Below are positions 6,771-14,600 of a stretch of DNA of 29,433 nt, piece by piece. Positions within the stretch are counted from its first letter, which is position 1. Every line of letters begins with the position of its first letter. A program made the position numbers and the translations under genes. The notes under the pieces are model-generated. The model saw only the letters and a list, made by a program, of their open reading frames with translations, had not been told where the DNA came from and searched no databases. Source of the stretch: an uncultured Oscillibacter sp. (GTDB lineage: Bacteria; Bacillota; Clostridia; Oscillospirales; Oscillospiraceae); assembly GCA_910584075.1 (NCBI GenBank), contig CAJTZI010000025.1, positions 1 to 29,433 on the forward strand, read 5' to 3'.

Positions 6771-7931
6771 TTACCTGGACTGGGCCGCGGTGGGGTTGTA
6801 CAGTCCCACGGTCTCCCGCTTCTGTCCCATGACGTCTGCCTCGGTGAAGGTGACATACTTGATGGCCTTGCGGGTGAAGGCGGCGTAGGTCAGGTGGATA
6901 CGCCCATCTGCGCCCTGCATGATGTGGGGGTACTCATACTGCTTGTTGTTGGTCCGGTTCTCATCGCCCATAAAGCCCTCGCCCCGCTCCATCCAGCGGA
7001 TCATGGGGAAGGTCAGTCCGCCGTCCTCACTGAGAGCCACGGCCACAGGGCACCGCAGACCGGGCCAGGCCGCCTTGCCGGGAGAGGGCTCCGGCGTGCA
7101 GGTGGGATTGCAGGCGATGGCGACGCGCCCGCTCTGGAGGCGGATGGCGCTGATGCTGGAGTTGTTGTTGGGCAGGGGGGTGGGCTTGGGCTCGGACCAG
7201 GTGTCCCCCCAGTCAAAAGACTCGCTGCGGTAGATATTCGCCGCCTCCCGGTCCCGCATGAAGGCCGCCAGATGTCCGTTCTCCAGCTCCACCACGTTGG
7301 CGTGGACTCTTCCGCTGCTCCCCGGCATATCCACCTGGCGCCAGGTCTTTCCTTGGTCGTCGGAGACCTGGAAGGCGGTGGGGTCGCCGGAGAGGCCCTC
7401 GGCGGAGTCGGTGCACAGCCAGTTGGCGAAGATCCACCGGCCGTTGGAGAGCACCTGGATGGCCTGACGGCAGAAGGTGCCCTCTCGGGGGAAGATGGTC
7501 TCATAGGGGCCCCAGGTCAACCCGCCGTCGGTGCTCTTCTGAAGACGGACCTGGGATGTGAACTGCATGTTGTCCTTTCCCGCCTGACGGTCCTTCTGTG
7601 CGGTGTACATGGCCCAAACGGCATTGTCGGGACCGTAGAAGAGGGAGGGGTTCTGCTCGCTGCGCTCCGGGTCGCCGGAGATGTCCACGGGCTCCGTCCA
7701 GCGGTCCGCCCCCTTGGGCAGGCGGGCGCAGACGATGTGGACGTCGGCACTGCCCTCATAGGTGCCGGCGAACCAGCAGCACAGCAGGTCCCCATTGGGC
7801 AGCTCCAGGGTGGCGGGGGAGTGGCAGGTGGGGTGGACGCCGGGGGGGATGACGGCCTCCACGGTGCCCATCTCCAGATTTTGATAGAGAACGCCGTCGG
7901 GGGTCAATCCGGGCAGAACAGGATAGCTCAT
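6771..7931 (-). CDS. sialidase-like BNR-repeat protein, no signal peptide
   Basis: The 386-aa protein matches the BNR_2 sialidase-like family: an N-terminal HSPATLELPNGDLLCCWFAG block, a later NNNSSISAIRLQSGRVAIA block, and Asp-box repeats (KSTDGGLTWG, VSDDQGKTW, ESFDWGDTW, LSEDGGLTF) of a six-bladed propeller. It has no signal peptide or anchor, so it should be cytoplasmic, unlike secreted sialidases. It may act on an imported small substrate as a hydrolase or lyase, and sialic acid need not be the substrate. The start at 7931 begins the conserved region; the frame is open a little further up (7970). It lies 102 bp after the TRAP permease with a hairpin between. Confidence 0.82.
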   Translation of the reverse strand: MSYPVLPGLTPDGVLYQNLEMGTVEAVIPPGVHPTCHSPATLELPNGDLLCCWFAGTYEGSADVHIVCARLPKGADRWTEPVDISGDPERSEQNPSLFYGPDNAVWAMYTAQKDRQAGKDNMQFTSQVRLQKSTDGGLTWGPYETIFPREGTFCRQAIQVLSNGRWIFANWLCTDSAEGLSGDPTAFQVSDDQGKTWRQVDMPGSSGRVHANVVELENGHLAAFMRDREAANIYRSESFDWGDTWSEPKPTPLPNNNSSISAIRLQSGRVAIACNPTCTPEPSPGKAAWPGLRCPVAVALSEDGGLTFPMIRWMERGEGFMGDENRTNNKQYEYPHIMQGADGRIHLTYAAFTRKAIKYVTFTEADVMGQKRETVGLYNPTAAQSR

Positions 7932-7970
7932 ACAATCAGCCTTTCTGATGGAATTTTGAAGTGATAACAA

Positions 7971-7997
7971 GGGCGGAACGGCGGAGCCGTTCCGCCC
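7971..7997 (-). terminator. intra-operon hairpin between TRAP permease and sialidase-like gene
   Basis: Arms 7971-7982 and 7986-7997 pair perfectly over 12 bp with a 3-nt loop. On the minus strand it is followed by TTGTTATC, a poor U tract. It could attenuate expression of the last two genes or stabilise the upstream message. Confidence 0.5.
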
Positions 7998-8033
7998 TCA
8001 GCCAGTCAGGGGTGGATCTTTCCGTTTTAAAGG

Positions 8034-10016
8034 TCAGGCAGCCTTCACGCCCTTCTTTTTCCGTGCGGTGTTCCAAACCAGAAGCGCAGCGCCCAGCACC
8101 ACACCGATGACGGAGGTGATGATCTCAGGGCTGATCAGGCAGATGGCCGCCACAAACAGCAGCACCCGCTCCGCCACGCTCAGCTCAACGCTGAAATAGC
8201 CGGAGACCACGGTGGCCAGGAAGAAGGTGCCCACCAGCAGCATGGCGGCGCCCAGGGCGATCTCCATGACGGTGCCCTCCAGCAAAATGGCGGGGTTGTA
8301 CACAAACACGAAGGGAACCATGAAGCCCACCATGGAGAACAGGAAGCCCTTGATGCCGGTCTTCATGGCGTTGGCATCGGCGATGCCGGCGGCGGTGTAG
8401 GACGCCACGCACACAGGCGGGGTGATCTGGGCCATGATGCCGTAGTAGAACACGAACATATTGGCGCAGAGGTTGGCGGTGCCGTCGGCCATGCCGCTGG
8501 AGATGAGGATGGGGCGGATACAGGGCACAAACAGGATGACGCCCACAAGGTACGCCGCCACAGTAGGCAGGGCCATGCCCAGCAGCATGCAGCCCACCAT
8601 GCCGATCAGCAGCGCCACGAAGAGCATATTGGTGCCCAGGCCGCTGATCACGGCGGAGAGATTGGTGGCCAGGGCCGTCTGGCCGGTGACCACGTTGATG
8701 ATGATGCCGCAGGCGGCGGTGGGGATGGCGATCTCAGCGGCCTGCTTGGCGCCGTCCATGCAGCACTCCCAGATGCCCTTGAGACCCACGAAGTCCTTCT
8801 TCCCGCCCACGAAATAGCTGATGACGTTGCACACCAGGCAGGAGAAGATGCCCATGGTGCCGGCCCGCATCAGCGAGGCGCCCTGGACGATGAACACCAC
8901 CAGGATGACGGCGGGCAGCAGCAAATACAGGCGGGGCAGGATCTTCCGCTCCACCTTGATGGTGGTGTCGGCCCTGCCGTCCAGACGGCTGGCCCGTTTG
9001 GCGGCCAGGCGGTCCACCAGGACGAACACAGCGAAGTAGTAGGCCACGGCGGGGATGATGGCGGCGGTGGCCACGCGGCCGTAAGGAATGCCCAGCATCT
9101 CCGCCATGATGAAGGCACCCACGCCCATGATGGGGGGCATGACCTGTCCGCCGGTGGAGGCCACGGCCTCGATGGCACCGGCCTCCTCGGGCTCGTAGCC
9201 CACTTTCTTCATCATGGGGATGGTCATGACACCGGTGGTGGCCACGTTGGCCACGGCGGAGCCGGAGATCATCCCCATAAGGCCGGAGGAGATGACGGCG
9301 GCCTTGGCCGGCCCGCCTGAGCCCTTGTTGGAGGCCTTCATGCCGATGTCAATCAGCAGCTGGCCGCCGCCGAAGGCGGAGAAGAACGCACCGAATACGA
9401 TGAAGTAGAACAGGCTGTTGGCGGAGGTCTGGAGCGGAGAGCCGAAGATGCCGGAGGTGCTCATGGTCATGCCCTCGGTGAACTGCTTGAGCATGGCGGC
9501 AAAGGGCTTGCCCCGGGTGTAGAGGATGCCCGGCAGATACTGGGCCGTCCAGGCGTAGATGATAAACAGCAAAATGAAGCCGAAGAGGATGCCGCCCAGG
9601 GTGCGGCGCACAGCCTCCAGCAGCAACACCGCGGTAATCACCATAAAGGCGATGTCGATGGAGTCCACGGGGCTGATGAACAGCACGTGGTCCACCAGGG
9701 ACTGGTAGCGATTCACCACGTACCAGAGCTGGAACACGATGCCCACGGCCACCAGGATGTCGATCCAGCGGGACCAGGCAAACTTGTTCAGCTCCTGGGC
9801 GGAGACGGTTTCACCCTTCTCCTTCTGGAGCTTTTTGCGGTACTTTTTATCCGGGGGATTGTAGAGATAGACCAGTGCCAGGGCGAAGAGCAGGTGCAAA
9901 GGCGCCTGCAGCATGGTGGGAAGCTGCTTGATCAGTGCCAGATACATCTGGAACAGGAAGAACACCACTGTCAGCGCAATCGCCGCCATCTGGCGCCATT
10001 CGAGTTTCTTTCCCAT
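8034..10016 (-). CDS. TRAP transporter permease, fused 4TM/12TM (TAXI type)
   Basis: The 660-aa inner-membrane protein fuses the small (DctQ-like) and large (DctM-like) TRAP permease subunits. It has about 16 hydrophobic segments. DctM-like motifs include FGGGQLLIDIGM, SSGLMGMISGSAVANVATTGVMTIPMM and VASTGGQVMPPIMGVGAFIMAEM, then a second half with QTALATNLSAVISGLG and GMALPTVAAYLVGV. This fused layout is typical of TAXI systems, which couple solute uptake to a sodium gradient and take the solute from a TAXI binding protein, encoded just upstream. Start 10016 has GAGGAGG before it. The substrate is inferred to be a sugar acid from the neighbours. Confidence 0.95.
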   Translation of the reverse strand: MGKKLEWRQMAAIALTVVFFLFQMYLALIKQLPTMLQAPLHLLFALALVYLYNPPDKKYRKKLQKEKGETVSAQELNKFAWSRWIDILVAVGIVFQLWYVVNRYQSLVDHVLFISPVDSIDIAFMVITAVLLLEAVRRTLGGILFGFILLFIIYAWTAQYLPGILYTRGKPFAAMLKQFTEGMTMSTSGIFGSPLQTSANSLFYFIVFGAFFSAFGGGQLLIDIGMKASNKGSGGPAKAAVISSGLMGMISGSAVANVATTGVMTIPMMKKVGYEPEEAGAIEAVASTGGQVMPPIMGVGAFIMAEMLGIPYGRVATAAIIPAVAYYFAVFVLVDRLAAKRASRLDGRADTTIKVERKILPRLYLLLPAVILVVFIVQGASLMRAGTMGIFSCLVCNVISYFVGGKKDFVGLKGIWECCMDGAKQAAEIAIPTAACGIIINVVTGQTALATNLSAVISGLGTNMLFVALLIGMVGCMLLGMALPTVAAYLVGVILFVPCIRPILISSGMADGTANLCANMFVFYYGIMAQITPPVCVASYTAAGIADANAMKTGIKGFLFSMVGFMVPFVFVYNPAILLEGTVMEIALGAAMLLVGTFFLATVVSGYFSVELSVAERVLLFVAAICLISPEIITSVIGVVLGAALLVWNTARKKKGVKAA

Positions 10017-10063
10017 TGTTGGATACCCCTCCTCAGGTGTATGTGGATGGTGTGGAACAGGTC

Positions 10064-10097
10064 TGCCGGGGGACGAGGGCTTCCCCGTCCCCCGGCA
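10064..10097 (-). promoter_or_regulatory. stable intercistronic hairpin between TAXI and permease genes
   Basis: Arms 10064-10075 and 10086-10097 pair perfectly over 12 GC-rich bp. No T tract follows. Such hairpins downstream of binding-protein genes often protect the upstream message so the binding protein is made in excess over the permease. Confidence 0.5.
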
Positions 10098-10156
10098 TCT
10101 CCTGGGTCTTTGTGCCGGGGCCCCAGGCCCCGCGCGCTGTGTTATGAATTGGACAA

Positions 10157-11245
10157 TCAGCCGTGGGCGTAGCCCATCTCCTCGTAGTAGGCGGCGGCGC
10201 CGGGATGCAGGGGCACGCCGGTGAGGGTCAGGGTGCCGGCGGTCTCGGGGTCAAAGTAGCTCATGGCGGCCACGGCGCTGGCCAGGTCGGCCTTGTTCTC
10301 GCACACGGCCTTGGCCATGTGGTACGCCACGGCGTAGTCCAGGCTGGTGGGCACCAAAATCACCTGCTGGGAGCCTACGGTCTTGATCTCCTCGGTCTGG
10401 CCGTTCCAGGTGTTGGCCTCCACGGTGACATAGTCGTAGCCCATCTCCACCATCTTGGCCATGGTCTCCTCGCCCAGCTGCACGTCGTACATGTCGTGGG
10501 TCAGGCACAGCTCAGAGGTGTTGGCCTGGCCGGCACCGATATGGTCGATGGTCATGTCGTACAGGTCGTCCTGCAGGCCGCTCTTGATGGCGTCGCCGCC
10601 GGTCTTCTCAACCACGCCTCCCCAGGAGGCAACATCCTCCAGAGTCACGCCCAGGGCCTCAAAGACCTTCTCCGCGGCCAGCTCACCGAAGGTGCCGTTG
10701 GTCTTGATGACCAGCTTCACGGGGTACTTCTGGGCTACCAGCTCCTCCACGGTGGTGATGCCGGTGGCGTCCACGAACTTCTGGGTGAACATGACGTTGA
10801 CGAAGTCATGGCCCAGGCCGCCGGCGATGGCGCAGATGTCGGGGGTGGGGGCGTTGCCCAGGATGCCCTCCTCCATGCTCCACTTGGCGGGGGCGGAGTT
10901 GGACATGACGATGTCGCACTGGGCGCCGCCGTTGACGATAACGGGCGCGCCCACACCGCCGGGGGAGGTGGTGGTGATGCTGATGTTGGCGCCGGGGATC
11001 TCCTTGACAATGGCGGTCTGAATGGCGGCGGCGTAGTTATAGGCCGCGGTGCCGACTTCCTGGGCCGCGAAGGTCAGGTCCACGTTGCCGGAGATCTCGG
11101 TGCTCTGCTCGCCGCTGTCGGCGGGAGCGTCGGTGTTGGCGGGGGCATCGGTGTTGGCGGGCTGGCTGCTGCCGTTATCGCCGCCGCAGGCGGCCAGACT
11201 CAGCACCATCGCCAGGGTCAGGATCAGAGCAAATACTTTTTTCAT
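10157..11245 (-). CDS. TAXI family TRAP transporter solute-binding lipoprotein
   Basis: The 362-aa protein has a lipoprotein signal peptide ending in the lipobox LAAC (Cys20), then a flexible linker with the repeat PANTDA, then the TAXI domain: NVDLTFAAQEVGTAAYNYAAAIQTAI, a TTSPGGVGAPVIVNGGAQCDIVMSN binding region, and IDHIGAGQANTSE. It would be anchored outside the membrane and feed the fused permease downstream. Start 11245 has AAGGAAG and begins the signal peptide; an upstream in-frame ATG at 11323 overlaps the preceding gene and would spoil the signal sequence. TAXI proteins bind carboxylates, so an acidic sugar or dicarboxylate is likely, but the ligand cannot be read from sequence. Confidence 0.95.
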   Translation of the reverse strand: MKKVFALILTLAMVLSLAACGGDNGSSQPANTDAPANTDAPADSGEQSTEISGNVDLTFAAQEVGTAAYNYAAAIQTAIVKEIPGANISITTTSPGGVGAPVIVNGGAQCDIVMSNSAPAKWSMEEGILGNAPTPDICAIAGGLGHDFVNVMFTQKFVDATGITTVEELVAQKYPVKLVIKTNGTFGELAAEKVFEALGVTLEDVASWGGVVEKTGGDAIKSGLQDDLYDMTIDHIGAGQANTSELCLTHDMYDVQLGEETMAKMVEMGYDYVTVEANTWNGQTEEIKTVGSQQVILVPTSLDYAVAYHMAKAVCENKADLASAVAAMSYFDPETAGTLTLTGVPLHPGAAAYYEEMGYAHG

Positions 11246-11319
11246 GGTGTTTCTTCCTTTCAGCTTTTTGTTTGAAGCGTATTCTTCTCCGGCGCTGCCG
11301 GTCAAAGATGAATTTGGGG

Positions 11320-12399
11320 TCATCCCTCCGCCTTTGCGTTGGCCATGCGGATGCCGTAGTCCATGGCGTTTACCAGGCTGAGCTCGTTGGCGTGGCCGTC
11401 TCCGGCGTGGCCGAAGCCGGTGCCGTGGTCCACACTGGCCCGGATGATGGGCAGGCCCAGTGTGACGTTTACGCCGGCCACGGCGTCCCAGTGGCCCTCG
11501 GCCTTGTTGTAGACAAAGCCCTTGACCTTCAGGGGGATGTGGCCCTGGTCGTGGTACATGACGACGACGATGTCATACCAGCCGCCCAGCGCCTTGGAGA
11601 ACACGGTGTCCGGCGGGGTGGGCTTCTTCTCGGGGATGATGATGCCCTCGGCCATGGCGGCGTCAATGGCGGGCTGGATCTCCTCGATCTCCTCCCGGCC
11701 GAACATGCCGTTTTCGCCGCAGTGGGGGTTCAGGCCGGCCACGGCGATCCTGGGCTCCTTGATGCCGATGGCCTTGCAGCCCTCGTTGGCGATGCGGATG
11801 ACATCCAGCACCCGGTCCTTCTTCACCCGGTCGCAGGCCTCCCGGAGGGAGACGTGGGTGGAGACGTGGACCACCCGCAGCTCCTCATGGGCCAGCATCA
11901 TGGTGTACTTGGAGGTGTTGGTGTAGTCGGCGTAGATCTCGGTATGGCCGCTGTAATGGTGGTCCGCCATGTTGATGGCTTCCTTGCTCAGGGCGTTGGT
12001 GATGGTGGCGTCCACCTCGCCGTTCATGGCCAGCTCGATGACCTTCTTCACATACTGGAAAGCCGCCTCGCCGCCGAGGGCCGTGGCACCCAGGCCGAAG
12101 GGCTTGGGGCTCTCGGGATCATTTGGGATGTCGGATGCCTTCACAATCCCCATGTCATACACGTCGATGACGCCGTACTCGTACTTCGCCTCGCCGACGG
12201 CCTTGATGGCCCGGACCCTCATGTCGATGCCGGAGACCTTCTTGGCCACGGCGGCGGCGTACTCCATGGCGCTGACATCGCCGATGACCAGGGGGCGGCA
12301 GCGGTCATAGACCGTCTTGTCCGCCAGAGCCTTGACGGTAATCTCCGGGCCGTTGCCAAAGGGATCGCCCATGGTAATGCCTAAGATTGGCTTGCTCAT
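11320..12399 (-). CDS. pdxA2: PdxA family 4-phospho-acid dehydrogenase (PdxA2-like)
   Basis: The 359-aa protein is a PdxA-type NAD-dependent, metal-dependent oxidative decarboxylase. Metal ligands are visible as His152 in HYSGHTE, His182 in HVSTHVSL and His283 in MYHDQGH, with GITMGDPFGNGPEI at the N-terminus and GLNPHCGENG in the middle. True PdxA makes vitamin B6 precursors. The PdxA2 branch oxidises 4-phospho-D-threonate or D-erythronate to dihydroxyacetone phosphate and CO2 and is usually encoded beside a DUF1537 kinase, as here. The second role is therefore far more likely. The start at 12399 follows AAGGAGGAG. The next gene upstream ends 23 bp away. Confidence 0.9.
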   Translation of the reverse strand: MSKPILGITMGDPFGNGPEITVKALADKTVYDRCRPLVIGDVSAMEYAAAVAKKVSGIDMRVRAIKAVGEAKYEYGVIDVYDMGIVKASDIPNDPESPKPFGLGATALGGEAAFQYVKKVIELAMNGEVDATITNALSKEAINMADHHYSGHTEIYADYTNTSKYTMMLAHEELRVVHVSTHVSLREACDRVKKDRVLDVIRIANEGCKAIGIKEPRIAVAGLNPHCGENGMFGREEIEEIQPAIDAAMAEGIIIPEKKPTPPDTVFSKALGGWYDIVVVMYHDQGHIPLKVKGFVYNKAEGHWDAVAGVNVTLGLPIIRASVDHGTGFGHAGDGHANELSLVNAMDYGIRMANAKAEG

Positions 12400-12421
12400 A
12401 TGTACTCCTCCTTATGTTTGA

Positions 12422-13327
12422 TCAACACAGATTCTTGGTCTCTTCCAGAACCTTTTTCAGCTCCTCCACGCCCTCGTCGCAGAGGTAGCTGAAGGGCCTG
12501 CGGCACTCGCCCACGGGGTATCCCATCATGGCAACGCCCTTTTTGATGATGGTGTTGGGGTTGCCGAATTTGAACACCCGCTGGAGGGCCACAATGGCGT
12601 CCTGGGCCGCCTGGGCCTTCTCCAGGTCGCCGGAGACGAAATGGTCATAGATGGAGGCGATGGTTCCGGGCCACAGGTTGGCCCGGCCCGCCACGCCGCC
12701 GGCGCCGCCGGCCTTGAGGCAGGGGAGGATGTTGCCGTCGTTGCCGGCCAGGACGGCGAAATCCTTGCCGGCGTCCCGGGTGAGATCAATGTACGCCTTG
12801 AGGTTATCCAGGTCGCCGCTGGAGTCCTTGGCGCCCATAATGACGTCCACGTCCCTGGCAAGCTTCGCCACGGTCTCCGGCAGCAGCTTGTTGCCGGTGC
12901 GGGCGGGGATGTTGTAGAGCACAATGGGGATATTCACGTGCTTTGCCACCTCGCAGTAGTGGTCGTAGAGCTCCTTCTGGCTGGCCAGGGCAAAGCTGGG
13001 GGTGATGATGGACAGCACGTCCGCGCCCATCTCCTCGGCCCGCTTGCTGAGGTACACGGTGTCCCGGGTGGAGATGCAGCCGGTGCCGGCGTAAACGGGA
13101 ATACGGCCCTTCACCTGGTCCACAGTGGCCTCCAGGATCTCCTCCTTCTCCTTCATGCTGAGGATGTATGCCTCGCCGTTGGTGCCGAAGGGGAAAATTC
13201 CGTGGACGCCGCCGGCGATCTGCCGCTCGATCTGGTTGCGGAGCTCGGGGATATTGACGCTCTCGTCCGCGGGGTTCATGGGGGTGACTACCGGTGGAAT
13301 GATGCCTTTGATCTCAACCTGCTTCAT
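12422..13327 (-). CDS. DapA-family (class I) aldolase/lyase, not DHDPS
   Basis: The 301-aa TIM-barrel protein belongs to the dihydrodipicolinate synthase / N-acetylneuraminate lyase superfamily. The Schiff-base lysine is Lys167 in MGAKDSSGD and the catalytic Tyr is Tyr138 in LYNIPARTG. The carboxylate-binding loop is GTNGE (48-52), not the GTTGE of DHDPS, and the TPYY tyrosine of DHDPS is replaced in TPSF. It therefore more likely cleaves or dehydrates a 2-keto-3-deoxy sugar acid (releasing pyruvate) than makes dihydrodipicolinate. Start 13327 follows AGGAGAG. It lies inside the acid-sugar operon between the alcohol dehydrogenase and PdxA-like genes. Confidence 0.9.
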   Translation of the reverse strand: MKQVEIKGIIPPVVTPMNPADESVNIPELRNQIERQIAGGVHGIFPFGTNGEAYILSMKEKEEILEATVDQVKGRIPVYAGTGCISTRDTVYLSKRAEEMGADVLSIITPSFALASQKELYDHYCEVAKHVNIPIVLYNIPARTGNKLLPETVAKLARDVDVIMGAKDSSGDLDNLKAYIDLTRDAGKDFAVLAGNDGNILPCLKAGGAGGVAGRANLWPGTIASIYDHFVSGDLEKAQAAQDAIVALQRVFKFGNPNTIIKKGVAMMGYPVGECRRPFSYLCDEGVEELKKVLEETKNLC

Positions 13328-13390
13328 GTTCGCACTCTCCTATACACAATTTCAGGATGTTCCTCGCTGCCGTCGCAGGGATTTGATTCT

Positions 13391-13398
13391 GTTTCAAA
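13391..13398. promoter_or_regulatory. TTTGAAAC-type box in the ADH-aldolase gap
   Basis: GTTTCAAA here repeats the GAAAC/TTTCA boxes found between the kinase and regulator genes. The 118-bp gap is long for this operon, so an internal control site is possible. An 8-bp match is weak evidence. Confidence 0.25.
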
Positions 13399-13445
13399 GG
13401 TGATCGCCTGATGCGCTCTCTCGGTCCCTTCTCCCAGAAAAGGAA

Positions 13446-14600
13446 TCACAGGACTTCCCGGTAGATCTTCCGGGCATCGTCGGGGGTGACTTCCCGCATG
13501 TTGTTCACCAGCAGGCGGGTCACCTCCATGCCGGAGGCCACCAGCGCCTCCAGGTCCTCCTTGGGCACGCCGAACTCGGTGAGGCTGGTGGGAATGTCCA
13601 GGTGCTTGACAATCTCCTCCAACCGGGTGATGACGGCAGCGCTCTTCTCCGCCTCGGTCTTCGCGTCTCCCCGGAGGCAGCGGTCGTAGGCCTTGGCCAG
13701 CAGGGGCCGGCAGGCGGGCTCGTTGAACCGCATGACGGGGGCCAGCAAAATGGCGTTGGACACGCCGTGGGCGATGTGGTACTTACCGCCCAAGGGGTAG
13801 CTCAGCGCGTGGACGGCGGTGGTGCCGGAGGCGGTGATGGCAACGCCGGCGTAGAAGCTGGCCAGGAGCATGGTGTTCTTGGCGTCCATGGCCTCGGGAT
13901 CGTCGCAGGCCTGCTGGATGTTGTTCAGGATCATATCCAGGGCCTGGAGGGCGAACACGTCGCTGAAGGGATTGGCCTTGTTGCTGGTAAAGCACTCGAT
14001 GGCGTGGGCCAGAGCGTCCACACCGGTGGCGGCGGCAATCTTTCGAGGCAGCTTTTTAATCATCACCGCATCCAGAATCACATAGTCCGCGATCATCTCG
14101 GTGTTGACGATGCCCACTTTCAGCTGCTTCTCCGGCACGGCCACGATGGCGTTGGGGGTGGCCTCGGAGCCGGTGCCGGCGGTGGTGGGGATCATCAGGG
14201 TCTTCATGCACTTTCTGGCCCGGCCGGGGGTGTCCAGCAGCTCCTTGATGCCGTACTCATCGGTCATCAGGATGCTGGCGAGCTTTGCGGTGTCCATGAC
14301 GCTGCCGCCGCCCACGGCCATGATGAAGTCCGCGCCGCACTCCTTGCACTGGTCCACCAGCTTCTGAGCCTCCATGTAGCTGGGCTCCGCCGGCAGGTCA
14401 TCCAGAATCACGGTCTCCACGCCGGTCTTTTTGACCTCGGCCATGGGGAAATCCAGAAGGCCCGCGCCCTCAATGCCCTTGTCGGTGAACACCACCAGGC
14501 GCTTGACGCCGTTGGCGGCAAAGATCTCCGGAATCCGGCCCAGGGCGTCCTCGCCGCTGTACACGGCGTGGGGCATCTTCAATTCGTACTTGGTCAGCAT
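13446..14600 (-). CDS. iron-containing alcohol dehydrogenase
   Basis: The 384-aa protein is a group III Fe-ADH. The dinucleotide-binding part has MAVGGGSVMDTAKLAS and IPTTAGTGSEATPNAIV; metal ligands sit in DALAHAIECFTSNKANPFSD and in GKYHIAHGVSNAILLAPVMRFN. Members interconvert alcohols or hydroxyacids with aldehydes or ketoacids using NAD(P)H. Here it could reduce the aldehyde released by the DapA-like aldolase or oxidise the imported acid. The start at 14600 follows AGAGGAGG and overlaps the kinase gene stop by 7 bp, so translation is probably coupled. A further upstream in-frame start would overlap the kinase deeply and lacks a ribosome site. Confidence 0.93.
   Translation of the reverse strand: MLTKYELKMPHAVYSGEDALGRIPEIFAANGVKRLVVFTDKGIEGAGLLDFPMAEVKKTGVETVILDDLPAEPSYMEAQKLVDQCKECGADFIMAVGGGSVMDTAKLASILMTDEYGIKELLDTPGRARKCMKTLMIPTTAGTGSEATPNAIVAVPEKQLKVGIVNTEMIADYVILDAVMIKKLPRKIAAATGVDALAHAIECFTSNKANPFSDVFALQALDMILNNIQQACDDPEAMDAKNTMLLASFYAGVAITASGTTAVHALSYPLGGKYHIAHGVSNAILLAPVMRFNEPACRPLLAKAYDRCLRGDAKTEAEKSAAVITRLEEIVKHLDIPTSLTEFGVPKEDLEALVASGMEVTRLLVNNMREVTPDDARKIYREVL

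Noticed and set aside
6426..7964. Long plus-strand open frame (512 codons) opposite the sialidase-like gene
   Set aside because: Low-complexity Gly/Val/His/Leu-rich antisense of a GC-rich gene; the minus-strand product has clear family motifs.
10163..12384. Two long plus-strand frames opposite the TAXI and PdxA-like genes
   Set aside because: No ribosome site, repetitive composition, and complete overlap with well-supported genes.
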